Assembly: GCA_015680685.1 (NCBI GenBank)
Contig: MNCI01026399.1
Span: forward strand, 897,972-961,971
DNA from: Gnetum montanum
Taxonomy: Eukaryota; Streptophyta; Gnetopsida; Gnetales; Gnetaceae
DNA length: 64,000 nucleotides
Direction: 5' to 3'
Shown in pieces: positions 1 through 11,143 of this stretch (position 1 is its first letter; each line of letters begins with the position of its first letter). The position numbers and the translations under genes are program-made. A model generated the notes under the pieces. That model worked only from the letters and a program-made list of their open reading frames with translations, ran no database searches and had not been told where the DNA came from.

Positions 1-2400
1 GCCTTTGGCAACTAGGCAAGCTTTGAAATTTTCTATTTCACCATATTGATTTCTCTTAAGTTTAAATATCCATTGTAAACAGATAACAAGCTTACCAAAT
101 GGATGAGGAACTAGGCTCCAAGTGTTATTTTTATTAATTTGATGTAGCTCTTTCTTCATGACATCAATCCAATGGTTATCTTGTGTAGCTTCAATGATTG
201 TGGATGGTTCCATTAAACCATCATTACTCCCCCCCCACNCCATCGACATAATTAGTGCAAAAAATTCATCGTCCATCATAGTGAAAAGAGCATTTTCAAG
301 AGAGTCCACATCCTAGGTTGGTGAAGTAGTATCTTCACGAAAGTGACTTCTTATCATGCATTGTGTAAAATTTGTATCCAGCATGTTGGAGGCTAGATGA
401 TATTGAGCTAGCTAAGAGGTGGCTGGAATTTGCTGGGAGGTGGACATTGTTGAGGTAGAAGGTGTTGTAGATGAAATGATTTGAGAAGGCATTGATGTAG
501 AGGTGTGCCCTTGAAGAGGACATGGAAGTTGAGGATGGTGTTGCATTAGATGACCATGCCAGGGTTGTGTATGTTGTGGTAATTGTTGGTTTATTGTTGC
601 CACAGATCCATGTCCCAAATTGGCAACAGTAGGAACATTTTTGGCAGCAAAAACAAGCATATTTTTGGTAGCAAAAACAGGCACATTTTTGGCAGCAGCA
701 AAAAAGTGAGGAGAAATAGCACTGTGGATGTCCATGCCGCTATAATGTTGAAATGTTTTTTCCATGAAATTTATGTCACTTGAATCAACCACATTTTTAT
801 TTGCAACATCATAGCACCTGTATGCTTTGGAATTTTCATAATATCCCACAAAAATACATGGTTGTCCTTGATTATCTAGCTTTTGTCTTTTTTGTATTGG
901 AATTTGAATGTAGCATGGTGAACCAAAAATTTTCAAATGAGAGATATTGGGTGGATATCCATTCCATAATTCATATGGAGTTTTATTTTGAATTGATCTT
1001 GATGGAACCCTATTTAAAATATATATTGATGTTGCACAAGCTTCTGCCCAAAATTTATTCTCCAAACCTGCCATTGGAAGTAGACACCTTGCCATTTCAA
1101 CCATAGTTCTATTCTTTCTCTTAGCAATACCATTTTGTTGAGGTGTGAATGATGTTATTGTTTGATGAATAATCTTGTTTTTCTTACAAAATTCATCAAA
1201 TTCAATTGATAAAAATTCATCATGATGATTTGTTCAAATTTTCTTAATTGAACTGCCACTTTGATTTTCTACTTCCACCTTGAATTCTTTAAAAAATTCC
1301 AATGTTTGATCTTTTAATTTCATAAAATACCCCCAACATATCTTGAAAAATCATCCACTATGATTAACATATATCGATTTTTACCTAGGCTCAATGTTTG
1401 CATGGGATTGCATAAATCCATATGAACTAGATCTAATTTTTCTTGAGATCTATGTTCTTTTCTAGGAAATGGTAACCTTGTAATTTTTCCTTATTGACAT
1501 ATGCCATAATCATGATTATCTGGCAAAGAAAATTTTGGCATACCTCTTACAATTTCTCCTTTTTGCATGTGATTCATTGAGCCAAAGTTGACATGTCCTA
1601 ACCAAGCATGCCATAACCATGCTATGTCTTTAGTGACAGTGAGACAATGAACATCCTTTTGCATCTGTAACTTGTACATCTAATTCTTGCTTATAGGGAT
1701 AATTACAATACCTTTATCATCATCAACCTTAGAAATTTTACAAACATCTTTTTCAAATTCAACACGATACCCATTACAACATAATTGCCCCACACTTAAT
1801 AAATTCTTTGAAAGATCTAGAACAAAATAGATCTAGAAAATAACATATTTGTTACATTGAGTTGTTGTGAAGGTAAGTGATCCAATACTAGTAATGGTTA
1901 ACTTCTTTCGATTACCTATGGCTACCTTTCCATCATATTTTTCCAAGCTTGAGAACAATGTCTTCTTCCCTGTCATGTGATTGCTACACCCACTATCAAC
2001 ATGCCAAATGTTGTTATTGTTGTTAGCATTTGGTACCTTTTTAGAGATTAAGAGTTAATCTTCCTCCTTTTCAATATAAAATAATTTCTCACCTTTTTTT
2101 TGATCTTCATGTTCTACAGTTTTTGCTTTTCCCTTCTTTTCATACTTCTTCCTTGACCAACATTCAAGAGTATTGTGGGTGTTGGTACCATAGAAATCAT
2201 AATGCTTACCTTCCTTTGATTGATTTGATCTTTCACGACCATGATCTATAGAATTGCCATGACCGCATCCATGTCCTCTGAATCAAGATCCTCTTGAGGA
2301 TCTTTGATGTTGATTTTAATTTTGATTGAATGTCCTTTGAAATTGTGCTTGAAATGCATTTGCTGTTGAATCCTCATGATCAACAATTCTTTGCTCGTAT
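1..2400 (-). pseudogene. pol: copia protease-integrase-RT region, broken
   Basis: Protease: the motif VDSGCSNHMTG is read across 1980-2005, with the catalytic Asp at 1995-1997. GAG pre-integrase domain: 1491-1679 (WHAWLGHVNFGSMNHMQKG). Integrase core: VDDFSRY near 1340-1365 keeps the first Asp; the second region (about 1215-1255) has Asn where Asp is expected and a stop before it; the catalytic Glu in TPQQNGxAxRKNRT (about 1105-1135) is Lys. The core continues through 412-1104 (NKTPYELWNGYPPN, FGSPCYI). RT begins near 195 and runs off the window (KxNTWSLVPHPFGK, then CLVAKG at about 1-15). The poly-C run and N at 231-240 lie in the INT-RT linker. Several frames are needed to read through, so this is a pseudogene. 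Confidence 0.88.
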
Positions 2401-2560
2401 GTCCTTAACTTCCTACGAGCTTAACCATGGTCATCTTATCAAGATCTCTTGCATCTTCAATAGCCACAATGACAGGATCATATTGTTTGGTTACACTTCG
2501 AAGGATCTTTTAAATAGCACACCTTTCCTCAAGCATTTCTCCACAAGATGCAAGTCCATT

Positions 2561-3019
2561 TCAAACTTGTTGAAATCGGCTGATGTATTGATCAATATTC
2601 TCTAAATCTAGCATGCGCAAAGATTTAAAATCTTTTCTTAAAACTTGTAACTTGACAACATGAACCTTTAATGATCCCTTGTATGCAATCTCTAGTGCAT
2701 CCCATGTAGCTTTGCTAGTTTGATGCATAACAATTTTGGAAAAGATTGTCAAATCTAAACTAGATTGAATGATGAATAATGCTTTTGTATCTTTCTTATG
2801 AAGCTCCTTAAATTCATTTTTTTCATCTTCCTTCAAGGCTTGAAATGTTGCTTGATCAACATCTTGGAATCCATTTTCAACAAGATCCCAAAGATCTTGT
2901 GAGATCAAGAATGTCTTCATCTTGATTGCCCAATATTCATAATTCTCTCCGTTGAAGACAGGAACTTGGAGATACATGGATTCATGATTTTGGGCCATTC
3001 TAGAGAGATCTGTTGTCAA
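2561..3019 (-). pseudogene. gag: copia gag, N-terminal part
   Basis: An open stretch of 152 codons gives the N-terminal capsid region of a plant copia Gag. Residues about 20-55 carry the NGENYEYWAIKMKTFL signature (DUF4219-like), followed by a UBN2-type region with TWDALEIAYKG and a tail ending ENIDQYISRF. A second Met at 2998 (MAQNHES) matches the usual start of the family better than the Met at 3019. Downstream, near 2160-2215, a zinc knuckle is recognisable, but its first two Cys positions read Tyr (Y-x2-Y-x4-H-x4-C), so RNA binding is probably lost. Gag lies directly after the PBS and 5' LTR. The frame closes about 450 codons before a normal Gag-Pol would, so I treat it as part of a broken polyprotein. 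Confidence 0.85.
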
Positions 3020-3035
3020 GAATCTGAGCTAACCA

Positions 3036-3047
3036 GCTCTAATACCA
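3036..3047 (-). other. Primer binding site, initiator-Met tRNA
   Basis: The minus strand reads TGGTATTAGAGC, one base from the standard plant copia PBS TGGTATCAGAGC, and sits two bases inside the LTR edge. Confidence 0.85.
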
Positions 3048-3049
3048 AA

Positions 3050-3539
3050 TGAAGAGTCTAAAGGGCCTTGGATCTACGAACTAAGCTTAAAGGAAATAAA
3101 GAACTTTGTTAGAACAAGAATACTCTTGTTAAAGTTTCTAACTTCTATATGTCTTCTGTATTATTTTTTTTCTATTGTGAATGAATATGTGCTGCTACAA
3201 TTATATAGGCCTTAATCTTCCAAGAATAGATTTGAAGAGATAAGTATGAATCTCAGAAATCATGGGGATGATCCTTATTATCATATTTAAGGATATTCTT
3301 AATATGGGATGTCCTAAACATGGATTAGATAAGAATTACATGAATAGGATCTTATCTTTAAAATAGATTAATGATCCTTATTATCATATTTAAGGATCTT
3401 CTTAATATGGAATGTCCTAAACATGGATTGGATAAGAATTACATGAATAGGATCTTATCTTATTTAAAATAGATTAATGGATGAGATCTATCTAATTCTA
3501 TTGTGGAACATCTAGTCATCATATGTCACACTATCAACA
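3050..3539 (-). repeat. copia 5' LTR
   Basis: The left edge (plus TGAAGAG) abuts the PBS with a 2-bp spacer; the right edge reads CAACA, so the LTR runs TGTTG...CTTCA on the minus strand. A TATA-like CTATATAA (minus) lies at 3201-3208. The LTR holds a tandem duplication: 3270-3372 and 3373-3478 are near-identical 103/106-bp units (gatccttattatcata...). The other LTR is outside the window, so edges rest on termini and the flanking ORF of V. Confidence 0.8.
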
Positions 3540-5836
3540 TGGCTAAGTTGGCATACCACAGGTTTGCCAACTCCGTATACTTAGTAAGATCCTATATTTG
3601 CAGGTCTCAGCTTTTTAGTTCTACTTAGTGGACGAAGGCATAAGTATCCAATATGGCCCACCAATTAGCATTTTGAGCACTGAGAGTGTTGATATGGGCT
3701 TTGGCCATATGGATTTCTTTCTTAATAACCTACTTGTACATCCTCACCTGATTTCTGAAATGCTCCTTGAGCTTCTCATATCGTTTGGCCTCATTCTGCC
3801 ACACCCTTATTTCAATTACCATCTTCTAACGAATCACGCATACCTCCTCCATTAAGAGGGTTCTATTTTCTTTGGACAAGTGATTCATATCTTGGTTGAC
3901 CCTTATTAATTGTTCTTGCAACTGCTGAAAATTTTCCTCAAAAACATTCTTCTATTTTTCTACTATGGTCAACTGGAGATTTTTGGCAGCGAGATGTTTA
4001 TTTTCTTCTTATAAGGCTTTTAGTGCTTTGGCATGTGCATACATTTGAACTTGTGCCTTTGAAGCATCCCAATCAACCTTCTCTTTTTCCTCCACCACTC
4101 TTTTATTCTCTTCTAGTAATTTATTTAGCTACTCTGTTCGAAAGGACTCTAGCTGGTCTACAGGGATGAATTGGGATGGATCCCATTGTGCAGCTTGTAG
4201 GGCGACGAACTTCTCTTGGAGTCTTTCCAACTCCTCCTTTGCATGTTTGACCCTAACCTCTGCCATGATCAACTTTCCTTTTGTAGAGATGAGGTCTGAG
4301 GGATGTTAAACAAGGATGTCATCACTTGTCCTGTTTGCAGTAATGGATCCAAAACATCCTTATAATTTGTAGGAGTGATTGAGGGATTGGCTAAGGTTTA
4401 AGCATCGTGTGCTCATGTAAAATCTATTGATGGTACAATAGGGACATTGAACGATTCTTTGATGTGGTCTGTGACGACTTCTACTACTCCTACCGCATCC
4501 TGGTGTTGCATAACCACTATTGTGGTGCATTTACTAGTTTCTAATTGCACTTGAAAAGATGTTGCAATTTTAAAAATTTGTTGTGACCAGTGTAATTCCC
4601 TTCCTCCTGTTTGGATAGACACCTTGCCCTGTGCGTGATTAATTGAGACTGTGGATTGTACAACATCATCAATGATCTTGAAGAGATTTGCCTCATCATG
4701 GCTTCCCCAATTGACCTATTCAACGATGGCCCTGAGATGGCTCATCGATAATCAATAGTCCTACGCAGTGGTGGTGGTTGGTCTTGCTGGCTTGTGGGTT
4801 ATGTGCTGGGCCCTGCTTCCTATTGTTGACTAGGCCTTATGTTGAGAAGTTAGTTGGGCCTAGTTGTTTGAGGTGTAGTGGGCCCAACCGTTTGTTCTTT
4901 TTCAGGGTCCAATGTCTCACCAGCATCTTTCCTTGGTGTTGGTGGCTTCAGTAATTCGACAAATGAAGCATTTTGAGCCTTTCTAGGGATGTCATTGGTG
5001 TACCCTAGAATTCCAGCATGTCAGCATAGCTTCTTGATTAGGTAGGGAAAATGTAATGCAAACTTCCCTGTATTACGTTCTTCAAACCACGTTAAAGTTT
5101 TTATGAGATATAAATGGGGTAGGTTGGCATGAACCTTGCCCATCAAAATGGCACTTCCTCTAGTCGCATAGGTGGAAATATTGTTTAGTCATTTTGTTGG
5201 GAAAATGTGATATTGCTAGTTTTAAAATATATCCTCTCTTCAAGTGTGAGCTCTCCATATGTTTTATCCTCCTTGCTATACGCCCCTTTAACCATATTTT
5301 TTGTGCATTAGCATCAGAGTGATTGGACAGGAGAGCAACCTTGGGCCTTGTGTTTGGAAGGTTCAAAACTTCCGAAATGGCCTTGGCAGAGAAATCAACA
5401 GAAATCCCACCAATATAAGCAATGGTGCCTTCTTTTTGTTGTGCCAAAATTGGTAAATCTCCCCTAGGTACCAATCACCACTCTTTGAGAGAACAGGCCA
5501 TAATGGGGATGCTTTAAGTTCTATAATGGACTCAGCGAAAAATTCAATAAAAGGTCCAAAATTGAGTTCCACAATCATAGCTGCTGACGCGGGCCTTTCA
5601 TGGATTTCCTGAACACATTCCAGAGACAACATGAGATGTTGTCCTTGTTTAGGTGCCCTACCTTCTCCACCTTTAGCATGCCTTGATTGTGTAGTAACAG
5701 GAGGTTCTTGATGAATGTTGAATGATTGTGCCTCCTACTTTGCATGTTCTTCAGGAGGCACTTAACCTCTACCTCTCATTGGTCATTTGGATGCACCCTG
5801 AGAGGGCCCTCCTTGTTGTCCTCATTTAGGGGTCAT
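3540..5836 (-). pseudogene. V env-position ORF with plant-transposon-like domain and coiled coil
   Basis: The start at 5836 matches the starts of the homologous ORFs in X (42971) and Y (52816). Recognisable blocks: an N-terminal region at 5632-5363 (HERPASAAMIVELNFGPFIE), a region at 5474-5160 containing GGISVDFSAKAISEVLNLPN that resembles the 'putative plant transposon protein' family (PF20167-like, from memory of the family pattern), a Pro/Gln-rich linker near 4750-4950, and from about 4260 down a long heptad-rich stretch (EELERLQEKF, LNKLLEENKR, LLMEEV) that should form a coiled coil. The C-terminal block begins ELANLWYANLA and is cut by copia. Function is unknown; position suggests an env-like or regulatory product. 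Many TAG/TGA stops interrupt it, the first at codon 5. Confidence 0.65.
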
Positions 5837-6330
5837 CTGCAATCACACGGGATCGACTATTAGTAAGGCCATTTACAAAATTTGATCTTACTCCTTGTCC
5901 TTAATAGATTCATTTCTTACCTAGTGGGATTCAGAGTTAGAAATTTTCATGAAAATTCCCCTAAAATTTTTGATATTGGGCCCAATTTGATTAGGTAACT
6001 CCAAAAAATAATTTTCATGGTCTGGGTGAAGGAATAAAATTAATTTGGCATACGTTTTTAGCATTTCTTAAGGTCACATACCCTTATGATATCCTTCGGG
6101 CAATGATGAATTTTGAAAAAACTACATGCAACTTGGAGTGTACCCTTTCCCCACAACAAAGTTAAACACTCAAGGTTTAAGCAGGTTTGATCGAAACGAG
6201 AATCAGAGCGTTAATGAGCAAGTTATTGATGTTTGAATGATAGGTGCGCAAGTTGGAAAATTTGTGGAAGAAAATTGCAAAACTTCCCTGGCATCAATAG
6301 TTAAAAATGATGTTGACGTGTGTGGGGGGT
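5837..6330 (-). other. V leader between internal promoter and env-position ORF
   Basis: About 490 bp on the transcript side of the internal TATA box and before the ORF start. It has no coding potential I can support. The equivalent intervals of X and Y have similar placement, which fits a 5' UTR. Confidence 0.4.
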
Positions 6331-6425
6331 TCATATATATAGTTTTTGTAGACGCAATATCGTGTACTCGCTAGCATGGACCCAATATCACATCAGACCC
6401 GATACCAGGTACCCGATATAGTGTC
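6331..6425 (-). promoter_or_regulatory. V internal promoter: TATA box plus CGATATCG-type array
   Basis: On the minus strand a TATA run (CTATATATATGA, plus 6331-6342) is preceded by about 75 bp (6351-6425) with four to five degenerate copies of a palindrome of the type CGATATCG (caatatcg, caatatca, ccgatacc, ccgatata). The arrangement copies the U3 of the V, T and Z LTRs, where the same palindromes sit immediately upstream of TATAAATA. It lies about 500 bp ahead of the env-position ORF, so it probably drives that ORF separately from the LTR. This is an inference from layout; no expression evidence is available. Confidence 0.55.
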
Positions 6426-7821
6426 CCTTCTGAAATAGGGTAGTTGGAAAAATTGATAAATTTTCAAAATTCCAAGGCCAAAAATGAAGGATTTAAGGTT
6501 AATTTGAAAGATCTAGGGTAACGTCGAAGATACCTAAAGGCACCACAAGTGTAATGAAGTGGAATTTTACAATGAAGTTCATGAATGGAGGGAGAAAAAG
6601 GACATGTAGTAGTACACAGGAACCTTTGAATTAAAATGATGATAAGGGAAAGGATAGAAATGCAATACTTGGAGGGTATAAGATGATGTGGTGATGTGCA
6701 ATGAGTGCAAATTACAAAAGCTATGTAAGTGGGTCTTCCCCAAAGTAGGTTCCTACCTATCATGCTCTTACATAACCACACCTTAAAATGTCTGTGGTCA
6801 CTAGAAGGGTTAAATGCAATCTGCACTAGTGCAACAAAACACATACATGTTAAATACCATCGCGATGAGATAGGATTTCTATGCCACACAAGACACAAGT
6901 CCAAAAATACATGGATAGTGACATGAGATGAGTCATAGAAGGGATTGCAGAGATTGGAACATGAGGTAACTAACCTTGGGCATAATGAATCCTAAGTGTG
7001 GGGCGTGATTAATCTATCATTAGCCTTTCACTCCAAAATCAAGACCATATTTATGCCCTTGATCAGTGACGTCGCATTGTTTCATCCAATGATGGACAAC
7101 CATAAGAGCATCATGACAGCAAGGCGTACGATCACTTGGCGTTTTGTCCAAGGGAGGAGTGATTTGGAATTTCTTTGTGGCACGTTTTTCTTGATCTTTT
7201 CTTTGTGTTTTTCTTTGTTCTTTTCATTTTCTTCTCATTTGGCCACTTTGGCACTTTGTTTTTTTCAAAAATGATCCAGAGAAGCCACCAACCTTCAGGC
7301 ATGGGTGCATGTCTTTCCAGTGGGACCCTCTAGAACAACATTGAGTTTCTTTATTGGGTGCCTTTATCATAGCTTTGACTCCCATTTTTTGTTAGATCTA
7401 CAAGGATCTTAGTACAACCAAGCTACATGATAGCACCTACAGATGTCATCAAAAAGAATCCACAGGTCCCCTTGATGTCACACCCTAGCCATTCCCTTCT
7501 TAATCCATCATTCTTCACTATGGCCATAATGAGTACAAAGTCACTTTTAAGTTTTAATGATGACAAGAATATCATCGTACCCAGAGTAGAACCTCTTATT
7601 AATAGAATGGGTGGGTGGGTGTTGTGGGCTTATTATTCAAATAATTAGTCACCTAAGACTTGATAGCATAGAATAACACCTCAATCGACAAGTCACATGA
7701 GTATTTTATTCACCGATGAGATTACCCTCAAAAAGATAAAACGACAAATTGAAAATGAAAAACTGGAAAACAAAAAATTGTAAAATTAAAGAAAAGGAAA
7801 AACATTTACTAATTCTGCTTG
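6426..7821 (-). other. V conserved non-coding spacer after gag
   Basis: Begins with a T-rich tract (7741-7806, TTTTTTGTTTTCC type) just after the gag stop, then blocks shared with the spacers of T, Z, X and Y: a 'gggtgtgacatcaagggg' block near 7460-7490, a 'cttcaggcatgggtgcatg' block near 7292-7312, and 'atgtaagtgggtcttcccc' near 6723-6741. Short frames here (for example 6464-6904) have no family resemblance. No gene. Confidence 0.5.
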
Positions 7822-10164
7822 TTAGAATGGAGGATATCTCCCATGACTAAACCTTTGAGCATGGGCAGAATTAATAAATGGAAAATTTGGATCCATGCAT
7901 GTTGGAAACATTGGGGTTTGGTCATATCCAAACCAATGGGTGTCTTTTGATGTGGTGGCAGGAATGCATCCAAATTGGGATCCACACACATGATTAAAAT
8001 AAGCATAGTGGGGCAAATTATAAGATGTGGTCATGTGATAAGGAGCTGACCCACTATGGCACCCATGATTGTAAGATGGTATGAAAGGATCGATATGTCT
8101 CCCTACATGATTATATTCATTAGGCCGCATGGTTGTTGGAGTGTTGATTGTGAGCCCAGATAAGGTAGAAGGAGGTGTTAAGTTCAAGAAGGAAGATGCA
8201 TCACAACGCTGAACTTGTGCTAAATTGGTGGATGTAGTGGTTTCAGAACGTGCTGTTTCTTTCTACGGTCATGCCTAAAGAAAGGATGCTTTTGATTTTG
8301 TGGAGGACCTCCACTGCTGTTAACAGTAGTAGCACAAGTAATGTTCATGGGTTGGTGTTGTGGTGCAAAACCTTCTAGTGCTACTAGTGACGATGTAGAA
8401 GGAGGTGAAGGATGATAATATTGAGGGCAAGAAGAAGTGTAAGGAACATGAGGTGGTGATCTTGTGGGAGAGGAAATGGATTGACAGTACTCAGGAGAAT
8501 GATAATAATGAGGTGAAGTAGAGGATGCTAATCTAGTTGGAGAAATAGGATGTTGAACATAATAAGCACTTGGTTTCGGTTGGTATGAAGGGTGTGGTCT
8601 GTTTGGCGGTGGCCTCCACCATGACTAGGGGTTCTGCCACTACAATTGGCCACGGTACTTCTGTACGAAATTTGGATGTAGCATTCCTTCCCAATGCTCA
8701 TGTAAATGTGACAAGATTGGGAATTGGCCTTTGGGGTGATTATATAGGCAAACATTACATTGATACGTATGATTGGTAGTTGAGTCCCTATCCTTATTGT
8801 CTTCAACCCTTCGTTCTGATTGACAAATGGTGTTCTTTCCTGTTTCTAAGTTTCGCATCCTCTGTTTATTCTAGTTGTTAGAGTGAACCTCTAATAATGT
8901 TGGCATATTCTTCACATTTTCATGTACCCATTCTATCATCTTATTGATCTTTGCCTCAATTTCCTCTAGTGATTGTAGTATTGGCAAAGATGATTTCACC
9001 TCCGTGAGGTAAGTTGATGTCTCCTCTTCATGGACCTGTGTTATTTTGAGGTTTTGATCCTGTTGAGATTTTTCAACATTCTCCCATTTGGCTATTTCTC
9101 CTTCTTCTTTTGCTACCTACTTGATAAGCTCTTGGAATTGATGGGTTCGTAGTTCATATAGTTAACTTGGGGCATACATCCCCTAGGGTCTTCCTTGTTT
9201 CATTTCGAAGCCCATCCATGATGTGATACATTAGCCTTTCCTCAAAGAACCCATGGCTTGGGTAGTTGTTTAACAATGAATAGTATCTTTCTTAGGCCAT
9301 GTCCAAGGGTTCATGTTGCCCTTGTTTCCATTCTTAGATTTGTCTCCTCAAGGGTGACACTCTTGCACAAGTTTGATATCTTTCATTGAAGAGTTCTACC
9401 ATTGTCGGCCAATAGCGAATTAATTGTGGTTTTAAGGACCTATACCATACTTTTTCTTGGCCAACGAGTGTCATCAAAAAGAGCTTAAGTCTTTGCCACC
9501 CATTATCAATGTTGTTCCATGCACATGTATCATAGAAGGCTCACAAATGATGTTGCAGATCTAAATCATAGCCTCCCGAAAACTTGGGAAAGTTGTTTAA
9601 ATCAAGCCTAAGTAGATGGCTTTCTTTATGATGCTTATGGGATATTCGAAGAACCTCTTGTATATACATTAGGTTCTTAGTGGCCAGCAGGGGTTCATCG
9701 TCACTAAGTAGGTTATGAGTTGATGAGTTGGGACAATGTTATCTTTGTTTATGTTGGCATTCTTAGCTTTGCCTATGGGTTCGATTTCTATTTCTACGTT
9801 GACCCCTTGAGAAATGATCATTCGTGTCACACCCTAACATTGAAGGTGTAGAGGAAGAGAAACCATAGGAAGACTCGTCATGACTTTTGTAAGTCTCCCA
9901 ATCATCCTCGGATAAATTCTTGTTAACTATTGAGAAGGTCTTAGGCCTTATGGACCTCCTCATTCTACGGGATGTCCCATCCTCACTAAAGGTGTCTGAG
10001 TTGGATGACGAGAGTCCTTGAGTATCATTGGGGTGTTCATGAACATATGAGACTCCTGCATAAGATTGAGTACTCCAAACTTTGTCTTCATCATAAATTT
10101 CATTGGTTCTCCAATGAATTGCCTCACTAATTGTTGCATTAGCATAGTATTGTGAGAGAGACAT
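7822..10164 (-). pseudogene. gag: V gag, fused to pol-tail remnant
   Basis: Start chosen at 10164 (MSLSQYY), after the PBS leader; an upstream in-frame Met at 10194 is possible. The capsid region lies around 9100-9620: AFYDTCAWNNIDNGWQ, WYRSLKPQLIRYWPTM and LFNERYQT correspond to the retrotransposon gag domain of T, Z, X and Y. A Cys/His block follows near 8700-8770 (CLYNHPKGQFPILSHL), lacking Cys at the position where T has CFPII. A Pro/Ser/Tyr/His-rich C-terminal tail runs 7822-8560. The protein ends FSHGRYPPF without protease. Several stops and frame changes are present, mostly TAG/TAA at Gln or Trp positions of the sister copies. Confidence 0.75.
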
Positions 10165-10277
10165 TATTGTGAATTGTGTGTGACTTATTTGCAATTACTT
10201 TCTTTCTAAAAGATATATTGTTAATTCTTCGTTATAGTGATCTTGGATGATATAACTAATCTAGATAACTAGCATCG

Positions 10278-10295
10278 TCCCTGACAACGGTGCCA
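10278..10295 (-). other. V primer binding site, tRNA-Asp type
   Basis: Minus strand TGGCACCGTTGTCAGGGA, against the plant tRNA-Asp(GTC) complement TGGCGCCGTTGCCGGGGA. The three differences are all transitions. One base separates it from the LTR, as in T, Z, X and Y. Confidence 0.8.
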
Positions 10296-10296
10296 A

Positions 10297-11143
10297 TGAT
10301 GAGTGGCTAGGTACCCCTACACTCAACCATACAAATACGAGCATGTACGCATGATCTGGTCAAACTCTACAGACAGACTAGTTGTGGCATCTAGATAGTT
10401 ACATGTTGATCTTAGTTCACTGTCTTCCCACCTAGACTAGTATTTTCTTTGTCACATATGGTTTAGCCCAGAGTGAGGTGAATGATGTGATCCTAAACTA
10501 GTGCTACTCCTAGAGACGATGGGGAACAATCTTGATTAAGCTAATGGAAAATGGAAAATGAAATCTATGCTAACCTAAGTGTGATGAGCATCCGTCCTTA
10601 ATCATCCATACGCATCTTGGACCTTGTGTACTACTTCTGGGATTACAAAGCACACATTACTTGAGCACTACTAGATATGCTACTGGGTTACCAAGTAGTT
10701 ACACTTAAATATTCATGATTAAGTTGTACTCATTTCACATTAACAATAGGAAGTGTAAATGAAAATACAGGAATATAAACTAAGAAAATAATAAATAATA
10801 ATTAACAATTAAATAATTAAAATCTAAGTGAATGTTGTAATGATGGAGTAATCTCGATCTTTATTGCTAATCGTGTGTGTGTCCAAGTACGTTATACTCG
10901 AACAAAGGTTCCGTGCAATTACAATCATCACACTGTGGGCATGCACTAGGAAAGGAATTGAAAACTAACAAAAAGACTCTACCCTAAGACTTATCAACTC
11001 TCCCTTTCCTGTGTGCTTGAATGCTATATTTATAGGCCTATACAGGAATCACGATATCGTGTATTCGATATCGTTATCCAGGCTATGATATCGCATACCT
11101 GATATCGAGGATCCAATATCGGGGCTTGGCAAACCATGATTCA
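10297..11143 (-). repeat. V 5' LTR
   Basis: The plus-strand left edge TGATGAGTGG and following 'gtacccctacactcaacca' match the LTR ends of T and Z. The minus-strand TATA box TATAAATA is at 11027-11034, and upstream at about 11050-11128 there are five palindromes of the CGATATCG type. The right edge is set at ...gattca (11143) by comparison with the LTR starts of X and T; the adjacent gcact is a possible target duplication that cannot be verified here. Confidence 0.75.

Larger units (their letters stand above)
1..3539 (-). mobile_element. Ty1/copia LTR retrotransposon, 3' part outside the window
   Basis: Read on the minus strand, the order is 5' LTR, primer binding site, gag, protease, integrase and the start of reverse transcriptase; this gag-PR-INT-RT order defines Ty1/copia. 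The element leaves the window inside RT, so its 3' LTR is not visible. Its right edge, where the minus strand begins TGTTG, falls inside the env-position ORF of element V: codons matching other copies of that ORF resume directly at 3540. It is therefore younger than V. The 5 bp after the edge (tggct, 3540-3544) would be the target duplication, but the partner copy is outside. The coding part holds stops and a mutated integrase Glu, so the copy is dead. Confidence 0.93.
3540..11143 (-). mobile_element. Element V: gypsy-type derivative with gag and env-position ORF but no pol
   Basis: Minus-strand order: 5' LTR (10297-11143), PBS (10278-10295), gag (10164-7822), a non-coding spacer homologous to those of T, Z, X and Y, an internal promoter (6331-6425), and an env-position ORF that is cut at 3540 by the copia insertion. 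No protease, RT, RNase H or integrase motif lies between gag and the spacer. The gag frame ends in SHGRYPPF at an AGTCATGGGAGAT motif, which is the same place where complete elements end pol (SHGGDGHLC). This indicates an internal deletion joining gag to the pol tail. The LTR belongs to the CGATATCG subfamily of T and Z. The 3' LTR is beyond the copia element and the window. Confidence 0.8.

Noticed and set aside
27-1106. Plus-strand frames at 335-523, 583-783 and 780-1106
   Set aside because: Shadows of the minus-strand copia integrase region.
6464-6904. 146-codon minus frame in the V spacer
   Set aside because: Overlaps conserved non-coding spacer blocks and the internal promoter side; no homologous frame in T, Z, X or Y.
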